Shown one piece after another: positions 1 to 8,200 of a stretch of 47,242 bases of DNA. Position 1 is the first letter of the stretch. Every line of letters begins with the position of its first letter. This stretch comes from an uncultured Verrucomicrobiota bacterium (GTDB taxonomy: Bacteria > Verrucomicrobiota > Verrucomicrobiia > Limisphaerales > CAIQOK01), in the NCBI GenBank assembly GCA_903873415.1, contig CAIQOK010000037.1, positions 1-47,242 of the forward strand, given 5' to 3'. A model generated the notes under the pieces. The model did no database searches and had not been told where the DNA came from. It worked only from the letters and a program-made list of their open reading frames with translations. Position numbers and translations under genes: made by a program.

Positions 1-4
1 ATTA

Positions 5-29
5 TTGAGACTCGCATAATAGAGTGACA
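5..29 (+). repeat. Left terminal inverted repeat of the IS630 element
   Basis: It begins TTGAGACTCGCATAATAG and matches the inverted right end with two mismatches in 25 bp. It is preceded by the TA duplication at 3-4. Confidence 0.88.
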
Positions 30-1030
30 TCAAGGCCACAATTCAGCTTGGGTATAGCAGGCGGCAATAATCAGCCGGCGGCGGCGCATACGGCGCAGTG
101 CGGCTGTGGCTTCAAAACTGAGTTCCCAGGCTTGCGTGGCGACCAGATTGGCAATCTCATGTGTTTTGAGATGCCCCCACATATACTCGACCGGATTGAG
201 TTCGGGCGCGTAAGCCGGCAGCCGTTCGATTACGAGGCGACCTTTGGTGGCGGCCACATGGTTTTTGACCAGCAGGCTCCGGTGGATTGGTGCGCCATCC
301 CAGAGGACCAATATTTTCCCGGGAAGATGGCGCTGAAGATGGCGCAGAAACTCGACGACTTGGAGGCTCTTGATGCTGCCGGCATGAATCTGGAAATAGA
401 ACCGCCAGAGCGCCAGACCCCCGATGATGGAAAGACTTTTCCAGTTAAAGGTCTCATGCAACACCGGGGTTTTTCCGCGTGGAGCCCAAGTGCGGGCGCG
501 CGTGGGGCGGGTGCTCAACCCGCTTTCGTCAATAAAGACGATGGTTCGCCTTTGCTGCCGGGCCTTTTTTTTAATGCCGGCCACTCCGTCCGCTGCCAGC
601 GGCGGATTTTCTGTTCGTCGCGCTCCACTGCCCGGCGTTCGGGACGTTGGCAACTGAAACCACTGGCTCCAAGCAACCGCCAAACATGACCCGGATGATA
701 CCCCACCCCAGTCAGGTCTTCGATGAGCGACGCGACGCGTGGCAAAGTCCAGAGCGCCGTCTTGTAACCGTGAGCGACCGGGCCAGCCAGCAACGCTTCG
801 GTGACTTGCTGAGTTTGCGCCACCGTCAGCTTGGCCTTGGGTCCCGCCGGCCCCTTGCTCGCCAACGCCTGACTTCCGCCTTGATCCCAGGCGCTTTTCC
901 AGCGGTAAGCCACCTGTCGCGCGACGCCGAGACGGCGGGCGACATCGGGGGCGGAACATTCTTTGGCAAACAGCTTGCCAGCCTTTTTACGGCGCTTTTC
1001 CATCGCAGCATGATCTCGCGTCTTCGACAT
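30..1030 (-). CDS. IS630-family transposase, two frames joined by a predicted -1 frameshift
   Basis: DDE transposase for the surrounding element. The first frame (ATG at 1030, MSKTRDHAAM, to the stop at 515) holds the N-terminal helix-turn-helix region (DVARRLGVARQVAYRWK). The second frame, ending at 30, holds the catalytic domain: FIDESG (first Asp), LWDGAPIH (second Asp) and NPVEYMWGHLK (Glu). The frames meet at a run of eight A on the coding strand (565-572), a slippery heptamer A AAA AAG; a -1 slip joins ...ALKK to KKARQQ. Joined, the protein is about 333 residues, normal for IS630. A TTG codon at 1051 is a possible alternative start. The split could instead be a fixed mutation, but the slippery site favours programmed frameshifting. 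Confidence 0.85.
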
Positions 1031-1059
1031 GCCAAAACTATACAGGGACAACCAAGACG

Positions 1060-1084
1060 TGTCACCCTATTATGCGAGCCTCAA
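1060..1084 (-). repeat. Right terminal inverted repeat of the IS630 element
   Basis: Read on the minus strand it begins TTGAGGCTCGCATAATAG, matching the left end. It is followed by the TA duplication at 1085-1086. Confidence 0.88.
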
Positions 1085-1085
1085 T

Positions 1086-1271
1086 AAATCCTGGACCCGG
1101 TTGAATTTGACAATGAGCACGCCCGGAAAAAACGCCGCCAGTGATGGTGATATAGCTCAAATCGTTTGCTGATCCGTAAGCAGGGGTGATGGAGGTTATC
1201 ACCGGTTGAGCAACGGCTGAAACAACAGCCAGAAATGCCGCACTGAGGCAGGAGAATAAGGAGCGTTTCAT
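1086..1271 (-). pseudogene. 5' fragment of a secreted IPT/TIG-like protein, cut by the IS element
   Basis: The gene starts at ATG 1271 and encodes a classic signal peptide (MKRSLFSCLSAAFLAVV, then AVAQ) followed by PVITSITPAYGSA...ITITGG. That pattern resembles the opening strand of an IPT/TIG immunoglobulin-like domain of cell-surface proteins. After about 60 residues the frame runs into the right end of the IS630 element and stops. The rest of the gene should lie left of position 1, outside the window. No strong Shine-Dalgarno sequence precedes the start. The signal peptide is clear; the TIG assignment rests on a short segment. Confidence 0.6.
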
Positions 1272-1427
1272 GCTGGCAGGGCTGCGCTTAAACTTTCCTC
1301 CCCGGTCATTTCCACAGAATAGGTTTCTCCCAAGCACTTGCGATTTATAACCGAAAGCGTCTTGGAATTCAATTTGTGCGCGAAACCACTTGCCTCCCTT
1401 TTCCATCTCCCGGCACATTAGCCCCCG

Positions 1428-2009
1428 ATGTCTCTGCCTTATAAAATCGCCACGCTGCTCTACTGCTTCAACGAACGCGATGAAGTGCTGCTTTTGGAAC
1501 GGCTTCAGGCACCCAACCAAGGCCTCTGGAGCCCTCCCGGTGGAAAATTAAAGACTGAGACAGGGGAATCACCTCATGCCTGCGCCTGCCGCGAGGCGGA
1601 GGAGGAGATGGGGCTGAGCCTTGCGCCCACGGATCTGCATCTGACCGGATTGGTGAGCGAGCATGGCTATCAGGGGCAAAGCCATTGGTTGATGTTTCTC
1701 TTTGAAGTCCGACCCAAACTGACCGCGGTCCCTCCGCCATGCGTGGAGGGACGCTTCGCCTTTTATTCCCGTCCAATGCTCGCAACCCTTGCGCTGCCGC
1801 GAACCGACCTGGAGAAGCTCTGGCCCTGGTTTTGGGCGCACCGCGGCGGATTTTTCGCCGCACACTGCCGGTGCCAACTGGATGAAACCCATGAATGGAC
1901 CCTCGCGGAGTCCAGGTTTTTGGAGTTGGCACCATCCGCCAATACGCTTTCATCCCCTCCCCTGCACCCTTCGCATCACGACCGATCTTATGGAAGAACC
2001 CATCATTGA
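1428..2009 (+). CDS. Nudix hydrolase
   Basis: A 193-residue protein of the Nudix superfamily, which hydrolyses nucleoside diphosphates linked to another group (damaged nucleotides, sugar nucleotides, ADP-ribose). The Nudix box is visible at about residues 37-62: GGKLKTETGE, then seven residues, then REAEEEMGL. It differs from the consensus by about two extra residues between the glycine and the first glutamate. The metal-binding REAEEE core is intact. The 3' end overlaps the start of tadA by 20 bp, so the two are probably co-transcribed. The specific substrate cannot be predicted. Confidence 0.82.
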   Translation: MSLPYKIATLLYCFNERDEVLLLERLQAPNQGLWSPPGGKLKTETGESPHACACREAEEEMGLSLAPTDLHLTGLVSEHGYQGQSHWLMFLFEVRPKLTAVPPPCVEGRFAFYSRPMLATLALPRTDLEKLWPWFWAHRGGFFAAHCRCQLDETHEWTLAESRFLELAPSANTLSSPPLHPSHHDRSYGRTHH

Positions 2010-2529
2010 TCTGCAGAGTGACGACTATTTCATGGGCGAGGCCTTGCGCCAGGCGGTAAAGGCTTATGAGCGAGAGGAGGTTCCCGTCGGCGCGGTCGTC
2101 GTCCGGGCCGGCCGCATCATCGCCAGGGCTTTCAACCAGGTGGAGTTGCTCAAGGACGCCACCGCGCATGCGGAAATGCTGGCCTTGACGCAGGCCGAGC
2201 AGGCCGTGGGCGACTGGCGGCTGACCGACTGCACTCTTTATGTAACAAAGGAGCCCTGCCCGATGTGCGCCGGAGCAATTGTCCATGTGCGGTTGGCGCG
2301 GGTGGTGTTCGGTGCGGGTGACCCGAAAGGCGGAGCTGCGGGCGGAGCACTGAACCTGTTGCAGTTTCCAACGCTCAATCACCACTGCCAGATCACCAGC
2401 GGGGTGTGTGAGCCGGAGTGTCGCAACCTGTTGCGCGACTTTTTCGCCGAGCAACGGGCCAACCGCAAGCCCCGGGACGCTGGATCCTCCCCGGTCGGCG
2501 GTGCCGGACAACCGGATTCCTCCCACTGA
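1990..2529 (+). CDS. tadA: tRNA-specific adenosine-34 deaminase TadA
   Basis: Converts A34 to inosine in the tRNA-Arg(ACG) anticodon. The 179-residue product has the zinc deaminase signature: HAE at residues 60-62 (His zinc ligand, catalytic Glu62) and PCPMC with zinc ligands Cys90 and Cys93. The ATG at 1990 gives MEEPIIDLQSDDYFM, which leads directly into the family fold. The frame stays open upstream but only as antisense-like sequence within the Nudix gene. The last 25 residues are a poorly conserved tail. The start lies inside the Nudix gene, which suggests translational coupling. Confidence 0.92.
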   Translation: MEEPIIDLQSDDYFMGEALRQAVKAYEREEVPVGAVVVRAGRIIARAFNQVELLKDATAHAEMLALTQAEQAVGDWRLTDCTLYVTKEPCPMCAGAIVHVRLARVVFGAGDPKGGAAGGALNLLQFPTLNHHCQITSGVCEPECRNLLRDFFAEQRANRKPRDAGSSPVGGAGQPDSSH

Positions 2530-2553
2530 CCGGCAAATCACTGCAGATCACCG

Positions 2554-2582
2554 TTGCCTCGTTTCTCCCCCTCACCTAGAAT
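2554..2582 (+). promoter_or_regulatory. Predicted sigma-70-like promoter of the methyltransferase gene
   Basis: TTGCCT (2554-2559), a 17-bp spacer and TAGAAT (2577-2582). Only 9 nt separate the -10 box from the ATG at 2592, and there is no Shine-Dalgarno sequence, so the mRNA would be nearly leaderless. Confidence 0.5.
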
Positions 2583-2591
2583 CGCAAACCG

Positions 2592-3338
2592 ATGCCCGAG
2601 TCTCGCTACATCGCAAAAAAACTCAACCCGGTGCCTTACGGAGGAGAGTCCAAGGCAGGCCTTCCCGAATTGCCACCAGGCCGCCCGCCGGAGTTCGCGG
2701 CGCGCTGGACGGCCCGATCACGTGCGCATCTTTCGAAATTTGTGCCGTATCTGACCAAACGCTGCGGCCTGGAAATCCGCGGCCGCGTGCTGGAGATCGG
2801 CGCGGGGATCGCCTGGTTCAGCGCTGAAATCTCCAAGTTGCCCGCGGTGGTGGAGGTGGTGGCCACCGATGTATCGGCCCGCCGCCTTCAAGAGGAGGCC
2901 CCTCAGATGTTCAAATTGCTTGGAGCGCGCGAAGCCAAAATCACCCGCATGCCGGCGGATTTCTACCGGCTCGACTTCCCCGACAACCACTTTGATTTCG
3001 TGGTCTGCTCCGCGCTGCTCAACCATGGGGTTAATGTGCCGCAAGTCCTGCGTGAGGCCCGCAGGGTGCTCAAATCGGGAGGCCGCTTTATCGCCATCCG
3101 CGAACCGGTCAAACCCCTCGTCAAATCCGCCAGAACACCCAAATCCATTGTTCCGGATCGGAGCAAACCGTTCTATTCACTCGACGAATACAAGCAGTTC
3201 TTTACCGCCGCCGGCTTGGATCTGGGCGTCAAGCGGGTCAACCTCTCCAGCGGATTCAAATATTATTTCAATCAGATCGTCAACGGCTTGACCCATGTCC
3301 GTTGTGCCTTGGTAGGAACCAAAGTCGGAAAACTTTAG
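2592..3338 (+). CDS. Class I SAM-dependent methyltransferase
   Basis: A 248-residue methyltransferase of the Methyltransf_11 type. Motif I (VLEIGAGIAWFSAEI, about residues 66-80) binds SAM. An acidic motif II (VVATDVSARRL) and motif IV (FDFVVCSALLNH) follow, then the post-motif LREARRVLKSGGRFIAIREP. The N-terminal ~55 residues (KLNPVPYGGESKAGLPELPPGRPPE) are unusual and precede the Rossmann fold. The substrate is unknown. It is a single gene with its own predicted promoter. Confidence 0.8.
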   Translation: MPESRYIAKKLNPVPYGGESKAGLPELPPGRPPEFAARWTARSRAHLSKFVPYLTKRCGLEIRGRVLEIGAGIAWFSAEISKLPAVVEVVATDVSARRLQEEAPQMFKLLGAREAKITRMPADFYRLDFPDNHFDFVVCSALLNHGVNVPQVLREARRVLKSGGRFIAIREPVKPLVKSARTPKSIVPDRSKPFYSLDEYKQFFTAAGLDLGVKRVNLSSGFKYYFNQIVNGLTHVRCALVGTKVGKL

Positions 3339-3541
3339 CCCTTTCCCACACACCCCATCGGTGCGGCCTTGGATTGAGTGGCCTTCTGTTCGCACCCGTT
3401 TGGCCGCCGGAAAACCGCGGGAACATTGATACCGCAACTCCACATGGTGGGACGCCGGCTTTGAACCCCTTTGCAAAGCCAGCACTCGGGTTTCCAGCAA
3501 ACTCCCGTTGGCCGGACGTCGGAATGTTTCCAACTTCGACC

Positions 3542-3569
3542 TTGCCAGACAGTAGCGACCTCTTAGATT
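3542..3569 (+). promoter_or_regulatory. Predicted promoter of the small membrane protein and ROK kinase genes
   Basis: TTGCCA (3542-3547), a 16-bp spacer and TAGATT (3564-3569). It lies 36 nt before the ATG at 3606, in an otherwise featureless stretch from 3339 to 3605. Confidence 0.4.
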
Positions 3570-3605
3570 GGCATTTTAACCAAACAACCGATCCAGACCA
3601 ACAGT

Positions 3606-3842
3606 ATGATAACAACCCCAGCATGGCCGATAGAGGCCCTTCTTTTTGCTGTTCTTCCAACGGATCGAAGTTCTTTCTGGTTTGTTTGTGCGGGGCTTGG
3701 CGCCGTGGGCTTGAGTTGTCTGGATCTCATTTTGCGGGATTCATGGCTCCGTCGCAAAAAGTTGAGCTGGTTAATGAAGTCTGTGGAAAGATCCCGCAGG
3801 CACGCCAGACAAGCCGCCCCCAAGAAAACCTTCAACTCATGA
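3606..3842 (+). CDS. Small single-span membrane protein, unknown function
   Basis: I do not recognise this 78-residue protein. It has one hydrophobic stretch (WFVCAGLGAVGLSCLDLIL, about residues 25-43) followed by a very basic tail (RRKKLSW, RSRRHARQAAPKK), as expected of a single-span protein with a cytoplasmic C-terminus. Its TGA overlaps the ATG of the next gene (ATGA, 3839-3842), a strong sign of translational coupling with the ROK kinase. No upstream start gives a better product and no clear ribosome-binding site is seen. The gene could be spurious, but the overlap and the promoter at 3542 argue for it. Confidence 0.5.
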   Translation: MITTPAWPIEALLFAVLPTDRSSFWFVCAGLGAVGLSCLDLILRDSWLRRKKLSWLMKSVERSRRHARQAAPKKTFNS

Positions 3843-4762
3843 TCCCGCCGCCCATCCACCCCCATTCAGCGACCGCTGTTTATGTCGGTCTTGACGTGGG
3901 AGGCAGCAAGTTGCTGGTGGCCAGTGCCGACGGACAAGGCCGGATTTTAAAGAGGGTTCAGGAAGACACGCCCCGGGAATTGGCTGCGGGGCTGCTCGCC
4001 CTGAACCGGATGATTCACTCTGTAGCCGGCGGCCTCAGGCCAGCCGGTATGGGAGCAGCCATCGGAGGACCGCTCGACTGGCAGCGAGGTGTGGTGTCTC
4101 CCCTGCACCAACCCGAATGGCGGGACGTGGAGCTGAAAAAACTGATGGAATCCCGCTGGAACTGTCCCTTCTCTGTGGATGTGGACACAAACGCGGCGGC
4201 ATTGGGTGAATATTATTTCGGAGGCGAACGGGCGGCACGCCTGCTCTACCTGACCCTGAGCACCGGGATGGGCGGAGGGTTCCTCGTGGACGGCTGTATT
4301 TATCGCGGCAAGCAGGGAGGCCATCCTGAGGTTGGGCATCAGAGTGTTAATTTCCAATGCCAATATCCCGACAGAATATCCTGTGCCTGCGGTGCCGCGG
4401 ATTGCCTTGAAGCGCTTGTTTCTGGAAATGGCATCCGCCGCATCTACGGCAAACCGGCCGAGCAACTCAATCCAGCCGCATGGCTGGAGGTGGCCTACAA
4501 CCTCGGGCAGGGGCTGCGCAACCTGGCTGCCGTCTACCTTCCAGATGTCATCGTCCTTGGCGGCGGAGTGTCGATAGGCGGCGGTCAATCGTTGATCGAC
4601 GGGGCCACAGCGGTCATGCGTCAGCACCTGCGCATAATCCCATCCCCCCTGGTGCGCTTGAGCCGGCTGGGTTATGACACCGCTCTGATGGGGGCTTTGG
4701 CATTAGCGCTGCGAAGCCCCGCTGCGGCGATGGCGGAGAAAAAGGATTTCGGCACGCATTGA
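3839..4762 (+). CDS. ROK-family sugar kinase (glucokinase-like)
   Basis: A 307-residue ATP-dependent sugar kinase of the ROK family, probably acting on glucose or an N-acetylhexosamine. The N-terminal phosphate-binding loop is YVGLDVGGSKLLVA. The catalytic Asp region is SVDVDTNAAALGEYYFGG. The ROK signature runs LTLSTGMGGGFLVDG to GGHPEVGHQ, with the zinc-binding CACGAADCLEALVSG after it. The length is typical. The ATG at 3839 overlaps the stop of the small membrane protein; the much longer open frame upstream is not coding. DUF2007 follows 51 bp downstream. Confidence 0.87.
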   Translation: MIPPPIHPHSATAVYVGLDVGGSKLLVASADGQGRILKRVQEDTPRELAAGLLALNRMIHSVAGGLRPAGMGAAIGGPLDWQRGVVSPLHQPEWRDVELKKLMESRWNCPFSVDVDTNAAALGEYYFGGERAARLLYLTLSTGMGGGFLVDGCIYRGKQGGHPEVGHQSVNFQCQYPDRISCACGAADCLEALVSGNGIRRIYGKPAEQLNPAAWLEVAYNLGQGLRNLAAVYLPDVIVLGGGVSIGGGQSLIDGATAVMRQHLRIIPSPLVRLSRLGYDTALMGALALALRSPAAAMAEKKDFGTH

Positions 4763-4813
4763 GCCTCAGCTGACAGCAGTCTTTAATTCGGTTGTCCACG
4801 CCCGTTTATTATC

Positions 4814-5047
4814 ATGAAACCACTCTTCTCCTCTTCCAACAGCGCCGAAATCGGACTGATCCGCAGCCGGCTGCAGGCTGCCGGAATTGACTGTGAACTG
4901 CGCAACGAACATTTGTTTGCCGCCTTGCCCGGCGCGCCTTTTTATCCGGAGCTCTGGATTTTGAATGATGAAAACTTTGACGAGGCCGCTGAACTACTCA
5001 GGATATGGCACGAGACACCTGCCAAATCCGACATGGAAAAAACTTGA
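4814..5047 (+). CDS. DUF2007 family protein
   Basis: A 77-residue protein matching the DUF2007 (putative signal-transducing) pattern. It starts with the segment SSNSAEIGLIRSRLQAAGIDCELRNE, then has a short hydrophobic loop and the segment ELWILNDENFDEAAELL. The ferredoxin-like fold of this family is found in many bacteria, and its role is not established. It follows the ROK kinase gene and lies tail to tail with the peptide synthetase gene. Confidence 0.75.
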   Translation: MKPLFSSSNSAEIGLIRSRLQAAGIDCELRNEHLFAALPGAPFYPELWILNDENFDEAAELLRIWHETPAKSDMEKT

Positions 5048-5265
5048 ACTGCCGGCTGAGAGAGTCCTCCCCAACCTGGCTTTTTCCAATCAAGGTTGAC
5101 CGAAAGACCTGACAAATATGAAGGGGGGGGGACAGACCTGGTTTGGAGCGCTTTATAACCATGCCCGATCGGCAGCCCTCTTTTGGCATGAGCCTGTTGC
5201 ACAGGTCAAACCAACGTGCGCTGATCCGGCACCCACCGGTTGGCGGCTGTTTTCGGTTCGCGAAT

Positions 5266-8200
5266 TCAGGAACGCCGGCCCGAGGCCGCGGGGGCCCCTT
5301 CCCAAGCGGTGCCGGGTGGCAGTTCTTCGCCCTTGACCACAAGAGATAACGGCCCCAGTCGGACTCCGTCACCCACACGGGTGTTATAAAGAATAATGCT
5401 CCGGGCGCCTACGGTGACCCGCGCCCCAATATCCACACGTCCGATTTTCATCACCCGGTCTTCAAACAAATGGGTTTGCGGACCGCACCAGGCGTTGAGT
5501 TCCGCTTCATCCCCAATCCGGACGCAATCAAATTCCGTCAGATCGGTGGTGTTGAGATAAACACCCCGTCCGATTCTCGCGCCGAGCAGGCGCAGGGCCC
5601 AAGGCAGCAGCGGGGTGCCGCGCAACATGTCCAGAAAGTTGCGGACGGCGAGCGATTCATACAGATTCGTCACCGCTTCACTGATCCACACAAACGGGGT
5701 CCACATCGGAGCGGCATGCGGGCGGTAACGGCCGATAAGAAGCCATTTCAAAGCGACAACGACGAGAAAAGAGGTCAGCCCATAAAGGCAGCCGGCCAAA
5801 GCCAGGGCCCCGGCCACCGCCAGACCCCAGCCTTCACGCGCTGCCAGCGGCATGATTAAAATCACGATCAGGTAACCGGTGGCGATGACTGCGGCGAGCG
5901 GCAGAACGATTCGCAGGGCTTCGATGGTAGCCCGCGCCGCGCGCCGTCGGCGGGAAGGACGGAAGGTGAGTCGCTCTGCAAAACCCTCCAGTTGTTCCCG
6001 GGCCGGCAACAGCAATGGGGGCGAGCCCATCCAGATCTGGCCGGATTGAAGTCGGGCGTTGGCCGGAACTCGGGTTTGCACGCCGATCAGAACATCGTCG
6101 GGCACCATGGCGCCATCAGATACGTAGGCACCGTTGCCAACAAAAGACCGGTTCCCGATCCGGGTCGGCTTCAAAATCATCCAACCACCACGCACCTCTT
6201 CATCGCCCAGCAGTGCGCCATCGGCCACAAAGCTGTCCGCGCCCAGACTCAGGAGTTCGGGGATCATTCCCTCCGCCGTGGAAACCTCGGCGTTGGCACC
6301 GACCTTGGCACCCAGCAACCGCAACCAGAGCGGCGCAAAAACCGAGGCATAGAGGCCGTGCAGCACTTGCAGGCTGCTGTCCAGAATCAGGGCCATGAAT
6401 TTTTTCCGCCAGAACGCCGGGCTGTGGATGGAAAACATCCCCGCCGTTTGCTTCGGCAACCCCCACCGCAATCCCGCCGTCAGGCACAAAGTCAGTCCCA
6501 CAAACAGGGTGGCGGCCGGAACGGCCAGCAGGAACACAAGACCAAAGGCGCTCAGCGGCTGCACATTGGCCTCAAAAATATCCAGCCAATGCGCATCCAG
6601 CCAGTCGATCAACATGAAGGCGGGAAAAGTGGGAAGGAAAAAGAGCACGGCGACGACGACTGCGCTGGCGGCAAATCCCAACGCGTGCACAGCGTGCCTC
6701 AGGGGTGTGATTTCGGGCCGGGCCGGCAAAGGTTCCACCATCTCCAATGATTGGCGGGCGGGCGACCCCTCCCAGATTTCACCTGCAGGGATTTCCCGGC
6801 CCGCTGCCAGCGCGGATAACCCGCCCAACCGCGCCCCCAGCCCCAGCCGTGTGTCATTCTCCAGAACCGCATAAGAATCCACCACCGCATTGCGCTCCAG
6901 ATGGACCGGCCCGAGAATGAGCCAACCGCCTTCAACGCGGGCATTTTCAATATTCACAAACGAACCAATGCTCACCCCGTCATCGATCCTCAACAATTCT
7001 GGCGCGCCCAGAGTCAGTGTATCTACCATCACATCCCGGCCCACCTTCGCGCCAAGAGCGCGAAGATACAGCGGCATCCAAGGTGTGGCGGCCAGCCAGT
7101 GAAGATCGGGCAATTCGGAAAACTTTCCGGCCAGCCACCAACGAAAATAAGTCACGCCCCAAAGGGGAAAACGTCCGGCAGGCAGCGACCCGGCCAGCCA
7201 CCGCTTGCCCGCCACCGCAATGGCGAAGTTGGCCAACTGCGCCAGCAGAAAAGTGCCCAGTGCCCACATCACGGCCCTCCCGATACTGTCGCTCGGATCC
7301 CCGGTCAGATAATGATAGACAAAAAACGGGGCCAGCCAGTCAGCCATGTGCATCAAGATGAAGAACGGAATCACCGCGGCCTGAGCCAGACCGCACAGAA
7401 GCCGGCGGCACAGCGGTGTTTCCGCACGCGGTGCCCCATCCGCCTCCGGCTTCTGGAGCCGGACCTTGGACATGGCTCTGGCGATGCCGTCCAGTCGCCG
7501 TTCGCGGTAAATTTCCTGAACACTAAATCCGGCGTAAAGGCGGTCGCCGCGCAGGTTCGAAACCAGCCGCGCGGCCAATAGCGAGTGCCCCCCCAGATCC
7601 GCAAAGAAGTCCGCTTCCGGCCGGAGTTGATGTCCGGGAAAGAGCCTCCTTAACGCCGCAAAGAGAAACGCCTCGTCCTGGTCGCGCGGCTCCAATTCTT
7701 CCTCTGTGGGGGGCGCAGCGACGGTCAGCGGCAGCCCGCGCAGAACGGCATGATCCGCCTTCCCGGAGAGGAGCCGCGGCAAATCGGCCACCAGCTCAAC
7801 ATGAACCGGCACCATATAGGGCGGCAGCTCCGCAGCCAGCCTCTGACGCAAGCCCCCAGGCGTCAGCCTGTGATTCTCCGGAACCACGGCAAAACCGACG
7901 ATTTGATCCAGCCCACCCAGCGAACGGATGACTACGGCCGCCGCGGTCACACCGGATTGCCTGGTCAGCACGGCGGCGATTTCGTCCAATTCCACCCGGA
8001 ACCCCCGGATTTTAACCTGATTATCGGCGCGACCCAGGCAATATGCCGGCCCGCCGGGCTCGATCCGGGCCAGATCACCCGTGAGATACATTTGCTCCTC
8101 GTCGCTGTTTTGGGCTGCGGGATTGTCGACAAATTTTTCCGAAGTCAAATCGGGCCGTCCCAGATAGCCCAAAGCCAGACCCGGTCCGAAAACGCACAAT

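Larger units (their letters stand above)
5..1084 (-). mobile_element. IS630-family insertion sequence, complete
   Basis: The element is bounded by 25-bp imperfect terminal inverted repeats (5-29 and 1060-1084, two mismatches) and flanked on both sides by a TA dinucleotide (3-4 and 1085-1086). TA target duplication is the hallmark of the IS630/Tc1-mariner group. It carries one transposase on the minus strand, split over two frames. It sits inside a secreted-protein gene whose 5' part remains at 1086-1271. Both ends and the reading frames look intact, so it may be recent and active. Confidence 0.9.

Noticed and set aside
5118-5132. Run of nine G after the DUF2007 gene, possibly phase-variable
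   Set aside because: It is in a convergent gap, not in a coding region or between promoter elements, so no phase-variation effect is evident.
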